Assembly: GCA_002724675.1 (NCBI GenBank)
Contig: PBPL01000018.1
Coordinates: forward strand, 5,743 to 42,444
Direction: 5' to 3'
Source of the DNA: Deltaproteobacteria bacterium
GTDB lineage: Bacteria > Myxococcota_A > UBA796 > UBA9615
DNA length: 36,702 nt
A model generated the notes under the pieces. It saw only the letters and a list, made by a program, of their open reading frames with translations. It was not told the DNA's origin and searched no databases. This document shows positions 6,958 to 15,456 of the stretch, piece by piece. Every line of letters begins with the position of its first letter. Within the stretch, counting starts at the first letter, position 1. The position numbers and the translations under genes were made by a program.

Positions 6958-9081
6958 ATGATTCCTGACCTCTACCCAATGCAGGCCGCCTCTACCCGTC
7001 GGTCACTGGCGACCCTCCTGACCCTGGCTCTATGGCTGGGCATTGTGGGTTGTTATGACTACACCGGGGAGGCTGTGCCCGATGAAGAAGAGGAGCCCGA
7101 TGACTTCGTCGGTGACGATGACGACGTCGGTGACGATGACGACGATGCGTCGGACGATGATGACGACTCGCTGCCCCCACAGGATGCGGACACGGACGGG
7201 GACACGATCTCAGACGAGGATGAGGGCGACGAGGACGATGACGCCGATGGCGACGGGGTGCCCAACAAAGAGGACTTGGACTCGGACGGGGACGGCATTC
7301 CCGATGCGGTAGAAGCCGGAGACGACGACAACACGACCCCACCCCAAGACTCGGATGTGGATGGAACGCCGGACTTCTTGGATCTGGACAGCGACGACAA
7401 TGGCATCCCCGACGAGATCGAAGGCACCGGGGATTACGACGGTGACGGTATCCCGGACGCGTCCGATGTGGATGACGATGGGGATGGTATCTCGGACGAG
7501 GACGAGATCCGTGGCTATCCAGACAACCCCCCGGACAGTGATGGGGATGGAACGGCTGACTACCTAGACGACGACTCCGATGGTGATGGTGTGCCTGACT
7601 TCTACGAGGGAGGGCAGGACCCCGACGAGGACGGCATCCCGTCCTACCTGGACGCAGACTCCGATGGGGACGGGATGACGGATACCGAGGAGGCTGGGGA
7701 CGACCCCTCCAATCCGTTGGACTCCGATGGTGATGGCTATTACGACTTCGAGGACACGGACTCCGACGATGATGGGGTGCTCGACGCTGATGAGCCTGCG
7801 GCTGGTACGGACCCCTTGGAGCGAGACAGCGATGACGATGGGTTTACCGATGGTGCGGAGGTGGCCGCAGGAACCGATCCCTTAGACGCCGCTTCGGGTA
7901 TCGATGGCTTCTACGCGGAGCTGGCGGCGCGAGTCGAGACCACCATCGAGGTGCCATTCACACCGCAGATCCTCCAGGCGGACGTCCTGTTTGTCCTCGA
8001 CACCACGTGCTCCATGACGCCTGTGCTCAATGCGATGGCCAGCAACTTCAGCCAGGTCGTGAGCGGGATCTCGATCCCCGATGTGGCCTTTGGGGTCGCT
8101 GAGTTCAATGACTACGTGTACGGGGAGATGGGCTACTGGACCTGGACCGACGGCTTCTTCGGTACGTTGATGTCGCCCGAAGACAAGCCCTTTCGCCTCA
8201 CTCAGCAGATGACCACCAGCACCACCCTGACCCAGACGGCCCTGTCGTCGGTGGGCATCCGCAACGGTGGAGACCTGCCGGAGTCGGGCATGGAGGCCTT
8301 GTTTCAGGCCGCCACCGGTAAGGGGTTCGACCAAGACTGCGATGACCAGTACGACAATCAGACCGACGTCTACCCATTCGTGGCGACCTCATCGGGACCT
8401 CAGACGGATGCATTCCTAGGCACTGTCCCGGGTGTCTATGACTCGTCGGTGGTGGGCACGGGGGATATCGGAGGCGCTGGCTTCCGAGAAGGCTCCGTGC
8501 CGATTCTCGTCTACACGACCGACGCGTGGATGCGGGACTCCGACCTGCCCGCGACCGACTTCAACTTCCAAAATGGGCAACCCCCCGGGTGTGGCGATCC
8601 TGCCGGCAGCAGTGATGTGGTGGACGCTGTGCTGGACATCTCCGGCAAGCTGATTGGCATCGGTGTGGAGGGCTCCAACCCGGACAGCGACCCGGTGCCT
8701 CAGATGAACGAGCTCGCCGCTGACACCAGCTCTCTCGCGGACATCGATGGGGACGGTAGCCTCGAGCCTCTCGTGTTCGAGGGTACGGGTTCCGACACCG
8801 TCATCAACGTCATTGCCGGCATCGAGGCCCTGACCGACTCTGGGATCTTCGACATCAGCCTCTCCATTGACGACGGGCCCTTCGACTTCGTGACCGGCAT
8901 CTCGCCTTCGGAGCACCCGGCGGTCGAGCTAGGAACCACGGTCGTCTTCGAGGTGACCCTCTTCCCCACCGTGCCGCAGGGCTCGACCGATCAGGTCTTT
9001 GTGTTTCCCATGCAGGTCATTGGTGACGGAGTCAGCGTGCTGGCCGAGTGGGACCTGGTGCTGGTGGTCCTGGCTGGCTAG
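6958..9081 (+). CDS. lipoprotein with thrombospondin type 3 repeats and a vWA domain
   Basis: The 707-residue product has an N-terminal lipoprotein signal with lipobox IVGC (Cys32). A highly acidic Asp tract (about 41-75) is followed by roughly ten calcium-binding thrombospondin type 3 repeats (about 75-312) built on the pattern DxDxDGxxD (DSDGDGIPD, DDDGDGISD, DSDGDGVPD). A vWA-like domain starts with DVLFVLDTTCSM (about 342-353). Its MIDAS is DxTxS rather than DxSxS, which should still hold a metal. The C-terminal part adds YTTDAWMRDSD, an IGIGVEG strand and a beta domain ending in LVLVVLAG. This looks like a surface-exposed calcium-binding protein; its ligand is unknown. ATG 6979 (MQAASTRR) is an alternative start that also keeps the signal peptide; neither has a clear ribosome site. 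The gene stands alone between the kinase and a convergent operon. Confidence 0.9.
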   Translation: MIPDLYPMQAASTRRSLATLLTLALWLGIVGCYDYTGEAVPDEEEEPDDFVGDDDDVGDDDDDASDDDDDSLPPQDADTDGDTISDEDEGDEDDDADGDGVPNKEDLDSDGDGIPDAVEAGDDDNTTPPQDSDVDGTPDFLDLDSDDNGIPDEIEGTGDYDGDGIPDASDVDDDGDGISDEDEIRGYPDNPPDSDGDGTADYLDDDSDGDGVPDFYEGGQDPDEDGIPSYLDADSDGDGMTDTEEAGDDPSNPLDSDGDGYYDFEDTDSDDDGVLDADEPAAGTDPLERDSDDDGFTDGAEVAAGTDPLDAASGIDGFYAELAARVETTIEVPFTPQILQADVLFVLDTTCSMTPVLNAMASNFSQVVSGISIPDVAFGVAEFNDYVYGEMGYWTWTDGFFGTLMSPEDKPFRLTQQMTTSTTLTQTALSSVGIRNGGDLPESGMEALFQAATGKGFDQDCDDQYDNQTDVYPFVATSSGPQTDAFLGTVPGVYDSSVVGTGDIGGAGFREGSVPILVYTTDAWMRDSDLPATDFNFQNGQPPGCGDPAGSSDVVDAVLDISGKLIGIGVEGSNPDSDPVPQMNELAADTSSLADIDGDGSLEPLVFEGTGSDTVINVIAGIEALTDSGIFDISLSIDDGPFDFVTGISPSEHPAVELGTTVVFEVTLFPTVPQGSTDQVFVFPMQVIGDGVSVLAEWDLVLVVLAG

Positions 9082-9111
9082 GGCTGGGCCGTTTTCGTGA
9101 CGGTGACGCGT

Positions 9112-9801
9112 TTACTCGGCGTCCTCAGTGCCCTCTGAGGGCTTCCCGTCGGATTCAACAGCGTCGTCCGTCGCGCCAGGTTCTTCCGCGGGCGCTGGCT
9201 CCTCGTCGCTATCTGGCGCGGGCTCGTCAGTAGGCTCTTGATCGACGGAAAATGTAGCGAGCCCGGCCTCTTCTTCGCCGGCGTAGACGACATCGAAGAC
9301 CTTGCCGTTGTACATGTAGACATACTTCGTGACGATCTCGTTTCGGTAGGCCGTCTTGGAGTCCTTGCGCATCAGGAACTCTCGTCCCTTGCGGTCTATC
9401 TCAAACTCGTAGTTGAGAACGTCCACATAGGCATCCTTGCGGAAGTCTTTCCGGATCTTCGCCGGCTTGTCCCAGCACATGAACACTTCGTCTTTGTTCA
9501 TGCCCTTGAGGACATCGCCCTTGATGATGTTGGGCACCATGTCCTTGTCGATCTTCTTCCAGAGCCTCCAGTAGCCAGCGTCCACCAGGAATTGCTTGCG
9601 CTCTTCGGTTGTCTTGATCTGCAAGAAGAGCTTCAACTCTTCGTCCGTCATCCAGGCGTCGAGGCTTCGGGCCCAGACCTGGTCGAGTTCAGGCCACTTC
9701 TTGACCTTCTTCATGTTGACCTGTGCGGCGAGAGCCGGGGTAGCCAGCGCTAGGCACAGCAAGGTGACGATGACGGTGACAGAGAGCGAGTGTCGATGCA
9801 T
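9112..9801 (-). CDS. exported GWxTD-like / BamE-like protein, last gene of the Bat operon
   Basis: The 229-residue product has a Sec signal peptide (cleavage about ALA-AQ, residues 24-26). Residues 50-82 (MTDEELKLFLQIKTTEERKQFLVDAGYWRLW) resemble the GWxTD domain, a short motif seen in exported proteins of Myxococcota, Acidobacteria and relatives. Residues 92-172 look like a SmpA/BamE fold: a helix-turn with KGMNKDEVFMCWDKPAKI (like GMTxxEVxxxLGxP) and strands DVLNYEFE and TKYVYMYNGKVFDV. The last 50 residues are an acidic Pro/Glu/Asp tail, likely disordered. A ribosome site AGGAGG lies just before ATG 9801. It is 33 bases after BatE on the same strand, so it probably belongs to the dnaJ-Bat transcript. 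It lacks a lipobox, so it should be periplasmic and soluble. Confidence 0.8.
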   Translation of the reverse strand: MHRHSLSVTVIVTLLCLALATPALAAQVNMKKVKKWPELDQVWARSLDAWMTDEELKLFLQIKTTEERKQFLVDAGYWRLWKKIDKDMVPNIIKGDVLKGMNKDEVFMCWDKPAKIRKDFRKDAYVDVLNYEFEIDRKGREFLMRKDSKTAYRNEIVTKYVYMYNGKVFDVVYAGEEEAGLATFSVDQEPTDEPAPDSDEEPAPAEEPGATDDAVESDGKPSEGTEDAE

Positions 9802-9834
9802 GGGGTCCTCCTGAGCGGTGGCGACTATAGCGCT

Positions 9835-10668
9835 TTACCTTTGTTCTGCCTGGGTGATCGGGCGGACGAGACCTAGCTCCGAGGCTGGAAGCCACCCCCG
9901 CTGTCCCGACGACAACAGCACTTGGATCCAGTCGCTGCCCTGCTCGAGCGCTTTGAGCTCGGCGCCGGCATGAAGCCGAGCCAACTCCACCGAGCGTAGG
10001 TCGCGCCCCGACCGGAGTGTGACCTCCTCGGCGAGCACGACGACGATGGGCCGGGCTTCTTGCTGATAGGACCGAACGAAGTGGCCGGCGAGACCCAGCA
10101 CTGCGATCAGCGCCAGACCCGCTGCGACAGCGCCTAACCCCTCCGCTTGCCGTAGCCGGCGGATGGTCAGAAGAAGGAAGCACAGAGCCCAGGCAGCCGC
10201 CCCGAGCAAGAGAAGCTCAGAAGACGACAGAGAGTCGTAGGGAGCGAGCAATGTGCGGGCCAGGGGCCCGCGGACGTCGGCGGGCTCCAGGTCGTCGCGG
10301 GCACGCTCGCGTGCGGTCTTCAGATTTGCGCGCAGGTCCCCATCTCTGGGGAGAAAGAGCAATGCCCTCCGGTATGCGAGTACGGCCTGACCAGTGTTGC
10401 CCTCGCGCAGCCAGGCGTTGCCCAGGTTGTAGAGCAGGTGCCCGTTGTGGTTCCCCTGCGACTCGAGAGTCTGTAGACATTGGATCGCCGCGGTGTAGTC
10501 GCCTGATTCGTAGAGGGCCTCGCAGTCGAAACCTGGCGCGGCCTGTGCTCGAGCAGCACCTGGGCTGAGGAGCCCCAGGAGCAGCAGCATGGAGGTGATC
10601 CGTCGGAGTCGAGGCCGAGGGTCTGCCCAACCGAGACGTTGCCCCAGCAGGGCCCAGAGGGGCCTCAT
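9835..10668 (-). CDS. batE: BatE-like TPR and SH3-domain membrane protein
   Basis: The product (277 residues from ATG 10668) has an N-terminal signal/anchor, a TPR region at about 45-125 (LYESGDYTAAIQCLQ, LLYNLGNAWLREGNTGQAVLAYRRAL), two membrane segments (about 151-171 and 179-197) and a C-terminal bacterial SH3-like domain (VTLRSG...LHAGAELKALEQGSDWIQVLL.GQRGWLPASEL). TPR plus two TM plus SH3 is the usual plan of BatE in MoxR/Bat operons, where it is thought to scaffold the envelope complex. The longer frame begins at GTG 10674, but ATG 10668 overlaps the BatD stop (ATGA) and has AAGGAG six bases upstream, so the shorter form is preferred. Confidence 0.9.
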   Translation of the reverse strand: MRPLWALLGQRLGWADPRPRLRRITSMLLLLGLLSPGAARAQAAPGFDCEALYESGDYTAAIQCLQTLESQGNHNGHLLYNLGNAWLREGNTGQAVLAYRRALLFLPRDGDLRANLKTARERARDDLEPADVRGPLARTLLAPYDSLSSSELLLLGAAAWALCFLLLTIRRLRQAEGLGAVAAGLALIAVLGLAGHFVRSYQQEARPIVVVLAEEVTLRSGRDLRSVELARLHAGAELKALEQGSDWIQVLLSSGQRGWLPASELGLVRPITQAEQR

Positions 10669-12458
10669 GACCACTCCTTGTCTGCTGTGGTGGTCCAGGC
10701 GGCGAGGTCTTCGGCGAGGCCATCGGTGGACCCGCCGCCATAGCGGGCTGCCTCGCAGCGCTCCAGCAACCGGCCCAGTGCCGCAGCCGTGGTCTCCGAC
10801 AGCCCCGAGCCTGAGAGTGCTGCGGCTCCGTCCTGGGGTGAGAACGCATCGGCGCTTCGGTCGAGCCGAGCCCCCAGGTAGCTCCGCACAGCCCGCTCAG
10901 CCTCGATGGGGTCGTTGTCTCTTCCAGCCTCTCTGACGGCCTTCATGGCGGCTCGAGCGGCCTTCAAGCGCCGCTGCTCCTGGCCCCGGCTCGTTCCCTC
11001 GAATCGCTTGCGGTTGTGGGCGATGGAGACTCCCGAGAAACCCACGAGAGGGACGATGAGCAGCACAAGGATCCAGGGGGACAGCAGACGGATGCGGGTG
11101 TCTCCCAACACCCTCTCGCCAGTGTGTAGAGGCAAGATGTCACTGCCGAGCACTTCGACGGTCTTCTTGGCGTGGGTGAGCTCTGCAGAGCGCGCCACGA
11201 TGGCGGGGTCAACGACAGCCGTCCCGCCCACTTCGATGGCGATGGGTTGGCTGGTCGCTACTCGATAACGACCGGCCTCGGGGTCGAAGTACGGGAACCG
11301 CACGCTTGGGATGGTGTACTTCCCAGGCTCCAGTGGAACCACTGCTTCGCGGAAGAGCACCTCGGAGCGCAGCTCGGAGCCCACAATTCGGACCCGTCGC
11401 TCCGGGTCTTCGCTATAGACCTTCAAGGCCTCCGGTAGCTTGAGGTCGATCTCGGGACTCCTGAGCGAGCCGCGTCCGGACAGCTTCAAGGTAAGCGAGA
11501 TGGTCTCTCCAGCCTGAACCTCGGTGCGGTCGGTGGTTGCTGTCAGCCCAAAGCGTCCCACGGCGCCGCCAAACCCTTTGGGTCGACCCTCTTGCGGAAG
11601 GGGGCGCACTTGGAGGTCGATGGCGTTCGACGAAAAGGAACGCTGGGTCGTGGGCTGGAGGAAGGAGCCGCCACGGCGAACGACACCGATCTGCATGGTG
11701 GACGGATCGATCGTGCTGGCGCCCTCTTCGAGAGCAAACAGAGGCACGACCAGCTGGGTGACGTTGTATCGACGGCCATCGAGCACTTCGGGGTGCTCCG
11801 ACTGCCCGGGCTCGATCCCGGGCTCGGGGGCCAGTGATCCCCACGTGGGCCGCTCCCAGTTCATGCCTCGGATGGCCACTGCGACCCCGACCTCCAGTCG
11901 GTAGGTCAAGCTCTGCCCCACGTAGGGTTTGGTGTCGGAGAGCTCGGCGAGGGCATACCAGTCCTGGCTCTTGGTGCCTGCAGCCGGGCCCCGGCTGCTC
12001 GGTGACAAGCGGGACTCCCCGGGCCGGCCTGTTTGTGCGGGTACAACCTCGATCCGGATGGAATCGGACACCACCCGCTTCCCATCAATGATGGCCTCGG
12101 CCGGGCCGAGGGTGTGTTGGCCTTCCTTGAGTCCCGTGACCTGGAAGCTGTACGTGGTGCGTTGTTCCACGGAGCCGTTGGTCATAGAGAAGCTCGACGC
12201 TCGGCCTGCCAAGGTGACGTCGAGGTTTTCGGACTCCACGAAGCGGGGAGCCTTGTCGAGCTGTTGCCCCTCGATCTCGACCTCTACTTGGGTGGCATCG
12301 CCCAGCTGGATGGTGGTGCGGCTCGCGCTCAGGAGCACGCGCCCCTCTCCCGACGCGGTTGCTGGGGTCAGGGTCACTAGGGCGAGACCAAGCCAGAGGA
12401 CTGTGGAGCGCACAGGAAGCCGCGAGAGGCGAAGGCTAGCTGTATTGGCGTTGCCCAT
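10665..12458 (-). CDS. batD: BatD-family envelope protein
   Basis: The 597-residue product has an N-terminal signal peptide (hydrophobic LWLGLALVTLTPATA), several immunoglobulin-like beta domains (about 40-420; VSPG-type strand VLLSASRTTIQLGDATQVEVEIEG, YVGQSLTYRLEV, VQAGETISLTLKLSGRGSL), one membrane helix (about 461-477) and a cytoplasmic helical tail (about 485-597). This is the BatD (oxygen tolerance protein) plan: a large periplasmic region, one TM and a helical tail. The start codon ATG overlaps the stop of the BatB-BatC gene by one base (TAATG), which indicates translational coupling. Its role in the Bat system is thought to be an envelope scaffold for the vWA proteins; no enzymatic motif is present. 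Confidence 0.9.
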   Translation of the reverse strand: MGNANTASLRLSRLPVRSTVLWLGLALVTLTPATASGEGRVLLSASRTTIQLGDATQVEVEIEGQQLDKAPRFVESENLDVTLAGRASSFSMTNGSVEQRTTYSFQVTGLKEGQHTLGPAEAIIDGKRVVSDSIRIEVVPAQTGRPGESRLSPSSRGPAAGTKSQDWYALAELSDTKPYVGQSLTYRLEVGVAVAIRGMNWERPTWGSLAPEPGIEPGQSEHPEVLDGRRYNVTQLVVPLFALEEGASTIDPSTMQIGVVRRGGSFLQPTTQRSFSSNAIDLQVRPLPQEGRPKGFGGAVGRFGLTATTDRTEVQAGETISLTLKLSGRGSLRSPEIDLKLPEALKVYSEDPERRVRIVGSELRSEVLFREAVVPLEPGKYTIPSVRFPYFDPEAGRYRVATSQPIAIEVGGTAVVDPAIVARSAELTHAKKTVEVLGSDILPLHTGERVLGDTRIRLLSPWILVLLIVPLVGFSGVSIAHNRKRFEGTSRGQEQRRLKAARAAMKAVREAGRDNDPIEAERAVRSYLGARLDRSADAFSPQDGAAALSGSGLSETTAAALGRLLERCEAARYGGGSTDGLAEDLAAWTTTADKEWS

Positions 12459-14437
12459 TACCAGTCCTTTGCCGCCCCACGTCGACCGCGCTTACGCTCC
12501 CGCTCGGTTCGTTCCCTGCGTCGGGCGGCCTGATCTTCTTCCAGGGCGCGAAGCAGCGCCTCAGCTTGCTCTTGTGACAGGGCCCCCTCGATGGCTTCTC
12601 TCGGTGGACCATCTTGCGGGGCATCCTCTTCAGTCGTGCTTCCCACAGCACCATCTTCCGGCTCCCCATCATCTCCTGGATCTTGCTCGCGGTCGATGTC
12701 CGCAGCGGATGCAGCTCCGCCAGTGGAGGGGGGCGGCTCCTCTTCGTCTTGGCTGTTCTGATCCTCTTCACCGCCGGCGGGGTCTTGCTGATCCGGTGGC
12801 GGCTCCTCGTTGGCAGCTTGGCCTTCTTGTTGCTCCTGTTGGTTCTGCTGACCCTCACCGTCTTCGCTTTGCTCGGCAGGCATCTGCTCGTCGGACTCGG
12901 GGTCTTGTTCTTCTTGTTGGGGATCCGGGTTCTCTTGTTGTTCCGGTGGCTCTTCCTGGTCCTGGTTGGCTTGCTCCAGGAGCTCCTCGTGCTTGCGCTG
13001 AGCGAGATCGCGATTGGCCTCGGCGTCTTCATCCTCGGCTCTCAGCTCCAGGGAGGATTCGTAGAGAGCGACTGCCTCCAGGTACTTCCCCTGCTGAAAG
13101 GCAGCATTGCCCGCGTTGTAGAACCCATCAGCGGCGAGGCCCGTGCGGTCCGTGGCCGTGGCCGCGCGAAACGCGGACTCGGCGTCGGGGAAGTTTCCCA
13201 GTCGATAGTGAGCTTCTCCGATGTTGTAGTCCAGTCGGGGGTCTGTGGGGTCGTCCACCTGCGCTTGGATCCAAAGGCTCAGCGCTTCGTCGAAGTTGCC
13301 TTGCGCGAAGGCCTTGTGTCCGTCTCGTACCGGGTCCGAGGAAGCCTGAGGATCGACCTCAGCCAGCCCTGGGCGAGGAGCCAGCGTGACCGCGGCTGTG
13401 GTCAGCAGCAGAAGTCCGAGCGGTAGAGTTCGCCCTCCTCGCCGCGGCCGACGCCTCCGCGGAGCCCCGACCATCCCCTCGAGGACGAGAAGGAGTACAG
13501 CGGGCAGAAGCGCGAGCTGGAAGCGCTCCTCCCAGCGTCGCTGTCGCGAGCTGCTGAGCTCGCGGGCTTCGAGGGTACCCTTGATGTCCTCCAGGTAGAT
13601 CTTCTGCAGGTCGAGGTCTCCGGCGATACTGCGCACGTAGGACCCACCGGTGGTCAGCGCTAGCTCCTTCAAGCTCGCTTCGTCCAGCTTGGAGAGCACG
13701 ACACGGCCCCCCTCCTTGACGAAGCCTCCCCGACCATCGGGCACCGGGGCTCCCTCCGGCGCACCCATGCCCACGACGAACACGTGCACGCCTTCCTTCT
13801 TGGCCTCTGCTGCTGCGTCTTGGAGCTCGCCGCTGTGGTCCTCTCCATCGGTGATCAGCAAGACTGCGCGCCCGCTTCGCTCGTTCTTTGGGAAGGCCTC
13901 CACCGCGCTCCGGACGGCGGCGGCCAGGTCGGTTCCTCCTACGGGCACCCAGTCGGGGTCCATGGGATCGAGGAAGACGGAGAAAGCACCGTAGTCCAGG
14001 GTCAGAGGACATTGGACGAACGAGACGCCAGCGAAGACGACGAGCCCGATGCGGTCTCCTTCGAGCAGCTCGAGAAGATCGCGGATCTCTCGCTTGGCCG
14101 CAGTGAGCCGGTCGGGTGAAGCATCCTCGGCCAACATGGATCGACTGAGATCCAGGGCAACCACGATGTCCACACCGTGCCGCCGGACGTCCTCCCACTG
14201 AAAGCCCCAGCGAGGGCCAGCGGCGGCGGTGATGATGGCGATCAGGGCGAGGCCGAGGAGGGTGGGCCGGATCGCTGCTCGCAGGCGCGAAGGTCGATGG
14301 ATGAGGTGGTCGATCAGCGCATCGTCGGCAAAGCGAGCCAGGGCGTCTGCGCGTCGCCTAGAGGCGAATGCGAACAGACCGGCCAGGAGCGGGACTAGCC
14401 AAAGGAGCCACAAAGCCTCGGGATTGGAGAAGTGCAT
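12458..14437 (-). CDS. BatB-BatC fusion: vWA domain plus TPR membrane protein
   Basis: The 659-residue product joins two Bat proteins. Residues 1-320 are BatB-like: two TM helices (7-26, 57-73), a vWA domain with MIDAS DLSRS (96-100), Thr170 in GGTD and ITDGED (195-200), then a TM helix (306-320). Residues 337-480 are BatC-like: a second hydrophobic signal/anchor (337-353) followed by TPR units (DGHKAFAQGNFDEALSLW, YNIGEAHYRLGNFPDAESAFRAA, YNAGNAAFQQGKYLEAVALYESSL). Residues 480-610 are a Gln/Glu/Pro-rich, probably disordered tract; the tail is basic. BatB and BatC are separate in many genomes, and fusions like this are common enough not to suggest a sequencing error. Metal-ion-dependent ligand binding by the vWA domain is expected. 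The gene starts two bases after BatA and overlaps BatD by one base. Confidence 0.92.
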   Translation of the reverse strand: MHFSNPEALWLLWLVPLLAGLFAFASRRRADALARFADDALIDHLIHRPSRLRAAIRPTLLGLALIAIITAAAGPRWGFQWEDVRRHGVDIVVALDLSRSMLAEDASPDRLTAAKREIRDLLELLEGDRIGLVVFAGVSFVQCPLTLDYGAFSVFLDPMDPDWVPVGGTDLAAAVRSAVEAFPKNERSGRAVLLITDGEDHSGELQDAAAEAKKEGVHVFVVGMGAPEGAPVPDGRGGFVKEGGRVVLSKLDEASLKELALTTGGSYVRSIAGDLDLQKIYLEDIKGTLEARELSSSRQRRWEERFQLALLPAVLLLVLEGMVGAPRRRRPRRGGRTLPLGLLLLTTAAVTLAPRPGLAEVDPQASSDPVRDGHKAFAQGNFDEALSLWIQAQVDDPTDPRLDYNIGEAHYRLGNFPDAESAFRAATATDRTGLAADGFYNAGNAAFQQGKYLEAVALYESSLELRAEDEDAEANRDLAQRKHEELLEQANQDQEEPPEQQENPDPQQEEQDPESDEQMPAEQSEDGEGQQNQQEQQEGQAANEEPPPDQQDPAGGEEDQNSQDEEEPPPSTGGAASAADIDREQDPGDDGEPEDGAVGSTTEEDAPQDGPPREAIEGALSQEQAEALLRALEEDQAARRRERTERERKRGRRGAAKDW

Positions 14438-14439
14438 GG

Positions 14440-15456
14440 TTAGGGCAGAGTCCTCAGCCAGGTCGCGCGAAGGACTGCTTCTAGCAGCAGGAGGATGAGG
14501 GCTGGCCAGAGCGCCACCGGGAACAGCTCGTGGTAGTCGGTGAACTCCTTCACCTGCACCTCGGTCTTCTCCAGTTGGTCGATCAGGTAGTAGATCTCCT
14601 GGAGGCTCTCCGTAGAGGTGGCACGGAAGTAGCGGGCGTCCGTGGCCTTGGCGATCGCCTTGAGGGTGTCCTCATCGAGGCGCACCTCTTGGTAGTGGAA
14701 CTGCGAACCCAGGCCGAAGGGACCGCGGACCTGGAACGGGGCCTTTCCCTGTGTGCCGACCCCAACTGTGTACACCTTGATGCCGTAGGTGGCTGCGGCT
14801 CTTGCTGCCTGGAGCGGATCCAAGATGCCTGTGGTGTTCTCCCCGTCCGTGAGCAGGATCATGATCCGGGAGCGCCCTGGTAGGTCCTTTAGGCGTTGCA
14901 CGCCGCTCCCTATGGCCGTCCCAATAGCTGTCCCGTCACCTGCCATCTTTAGCTTTACGGCATCTAGGGAGTTGGTCAGGACTCCGTAGTCAATGGTGGT
15001 GGGGCACTGGATGAAGGCCTCTTCTCCGAACACGATCAGGCCGATTCGGTCGTTCTCCCGACCCGAGATGAAGTCGCGGATGACCTTCTTCGAAACATCC
15101 AGTCGAGTGGCTCGTTCTCCGCCGAGGGTGAAGTCCATGGCCTCCATGGAGCCCGAGGTGTCCGCGACCAGCATGATGTCGACGCCCTCGGAAGTGACCT
15201 CACGGCTGACATTCCCGCCCTGAGGCCGCGCGAGGGCAACGACCAGCAGGAAGACAGTCACCGCTCTGAGCCCCATGGGGACCAGTCGAAATCCTTGGGG
15301 ACGACCGCCGCGGGTCGCTCGGATTAGGGAGACGTCGGAGAAGCGAAGCCGACTCTGGTTCCTACCGAGCAGTGCGGCATAGACCAGCGGCGCCAGGAGG
15401 AGGACGAGTACAAAAAAGATGGGGGTGGCGAACCTCCAGGCGGCAAACGAGGTCAT
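14440..15456 (-). CDS. batA: BatA-like vWA-domain membrane protein
   Basis: The 338-residue product has two N-terminal TM helices (about 11-29, 61-77), a vWA domain and a C-terminal TM helix (about 313-330). The MIDAS is perfect: DTSGS (99-103), Thr in GDGT, and LTDGEN (201-206). Ligand binding through a divalent metal is expected in the periplasm or at the membrane face. The length (about 330) and topology match BatA. Its ATG overlaps the stop of the upstream DUF4381-like gene (15453-15456), and the BatB-BatC fusion follows two bases after its own stop, so the three are translated as a unit. MoxR ATPases are thought to act on such vWA proteins, and a MoxR gene lies in the same operon. Confidence 0.93.
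   Translation of the reverse strand: MTSFAAWRFATPIFFVLVLLLAPLVYAALLGRNQSRLRFSDVSLIRATRGGRPQGFRLVPMGLRAVTVFLLVVALARPQGGNVSREVTSEGVDIMLVADTSGSMEAMDFTLGGERATRLDVSKKVIRDFISGRENDRIGLIVFGEEAFIQCPTTIDYGVLTNSLDAVKLKMAGDGTAIGTAIGSGVQRLKDLPGRSRIMILLTDGENTTGILDPLQAARAAATYGIKVYTVGVGTQGKAPFQVRGPFGLGSQFHYQEVRLDEDTLKAIAKATDARYFRATSTESLQEIYYLIDQLEKTEVQVKEFTDYHELFPVALWPALILLLLEAVLRATWLRTLP

Noticed and set aside
7078..7900. Tandem GAC/GAT-rich DNA as a possible microsatellite or CRISPR-like array
   Set aside because: The repetition follows the thrombospondin-3 protein repeats (DxDGDG) in frame, with varied codons and no regular spacers.
11929..13389. 486-codon + strand frame opposite BatD and BatB-BatC
   Set aside because: It spans two real genes of the opposite strand, with Arg/Pro/Gly-rich composition and no recognisable motif.
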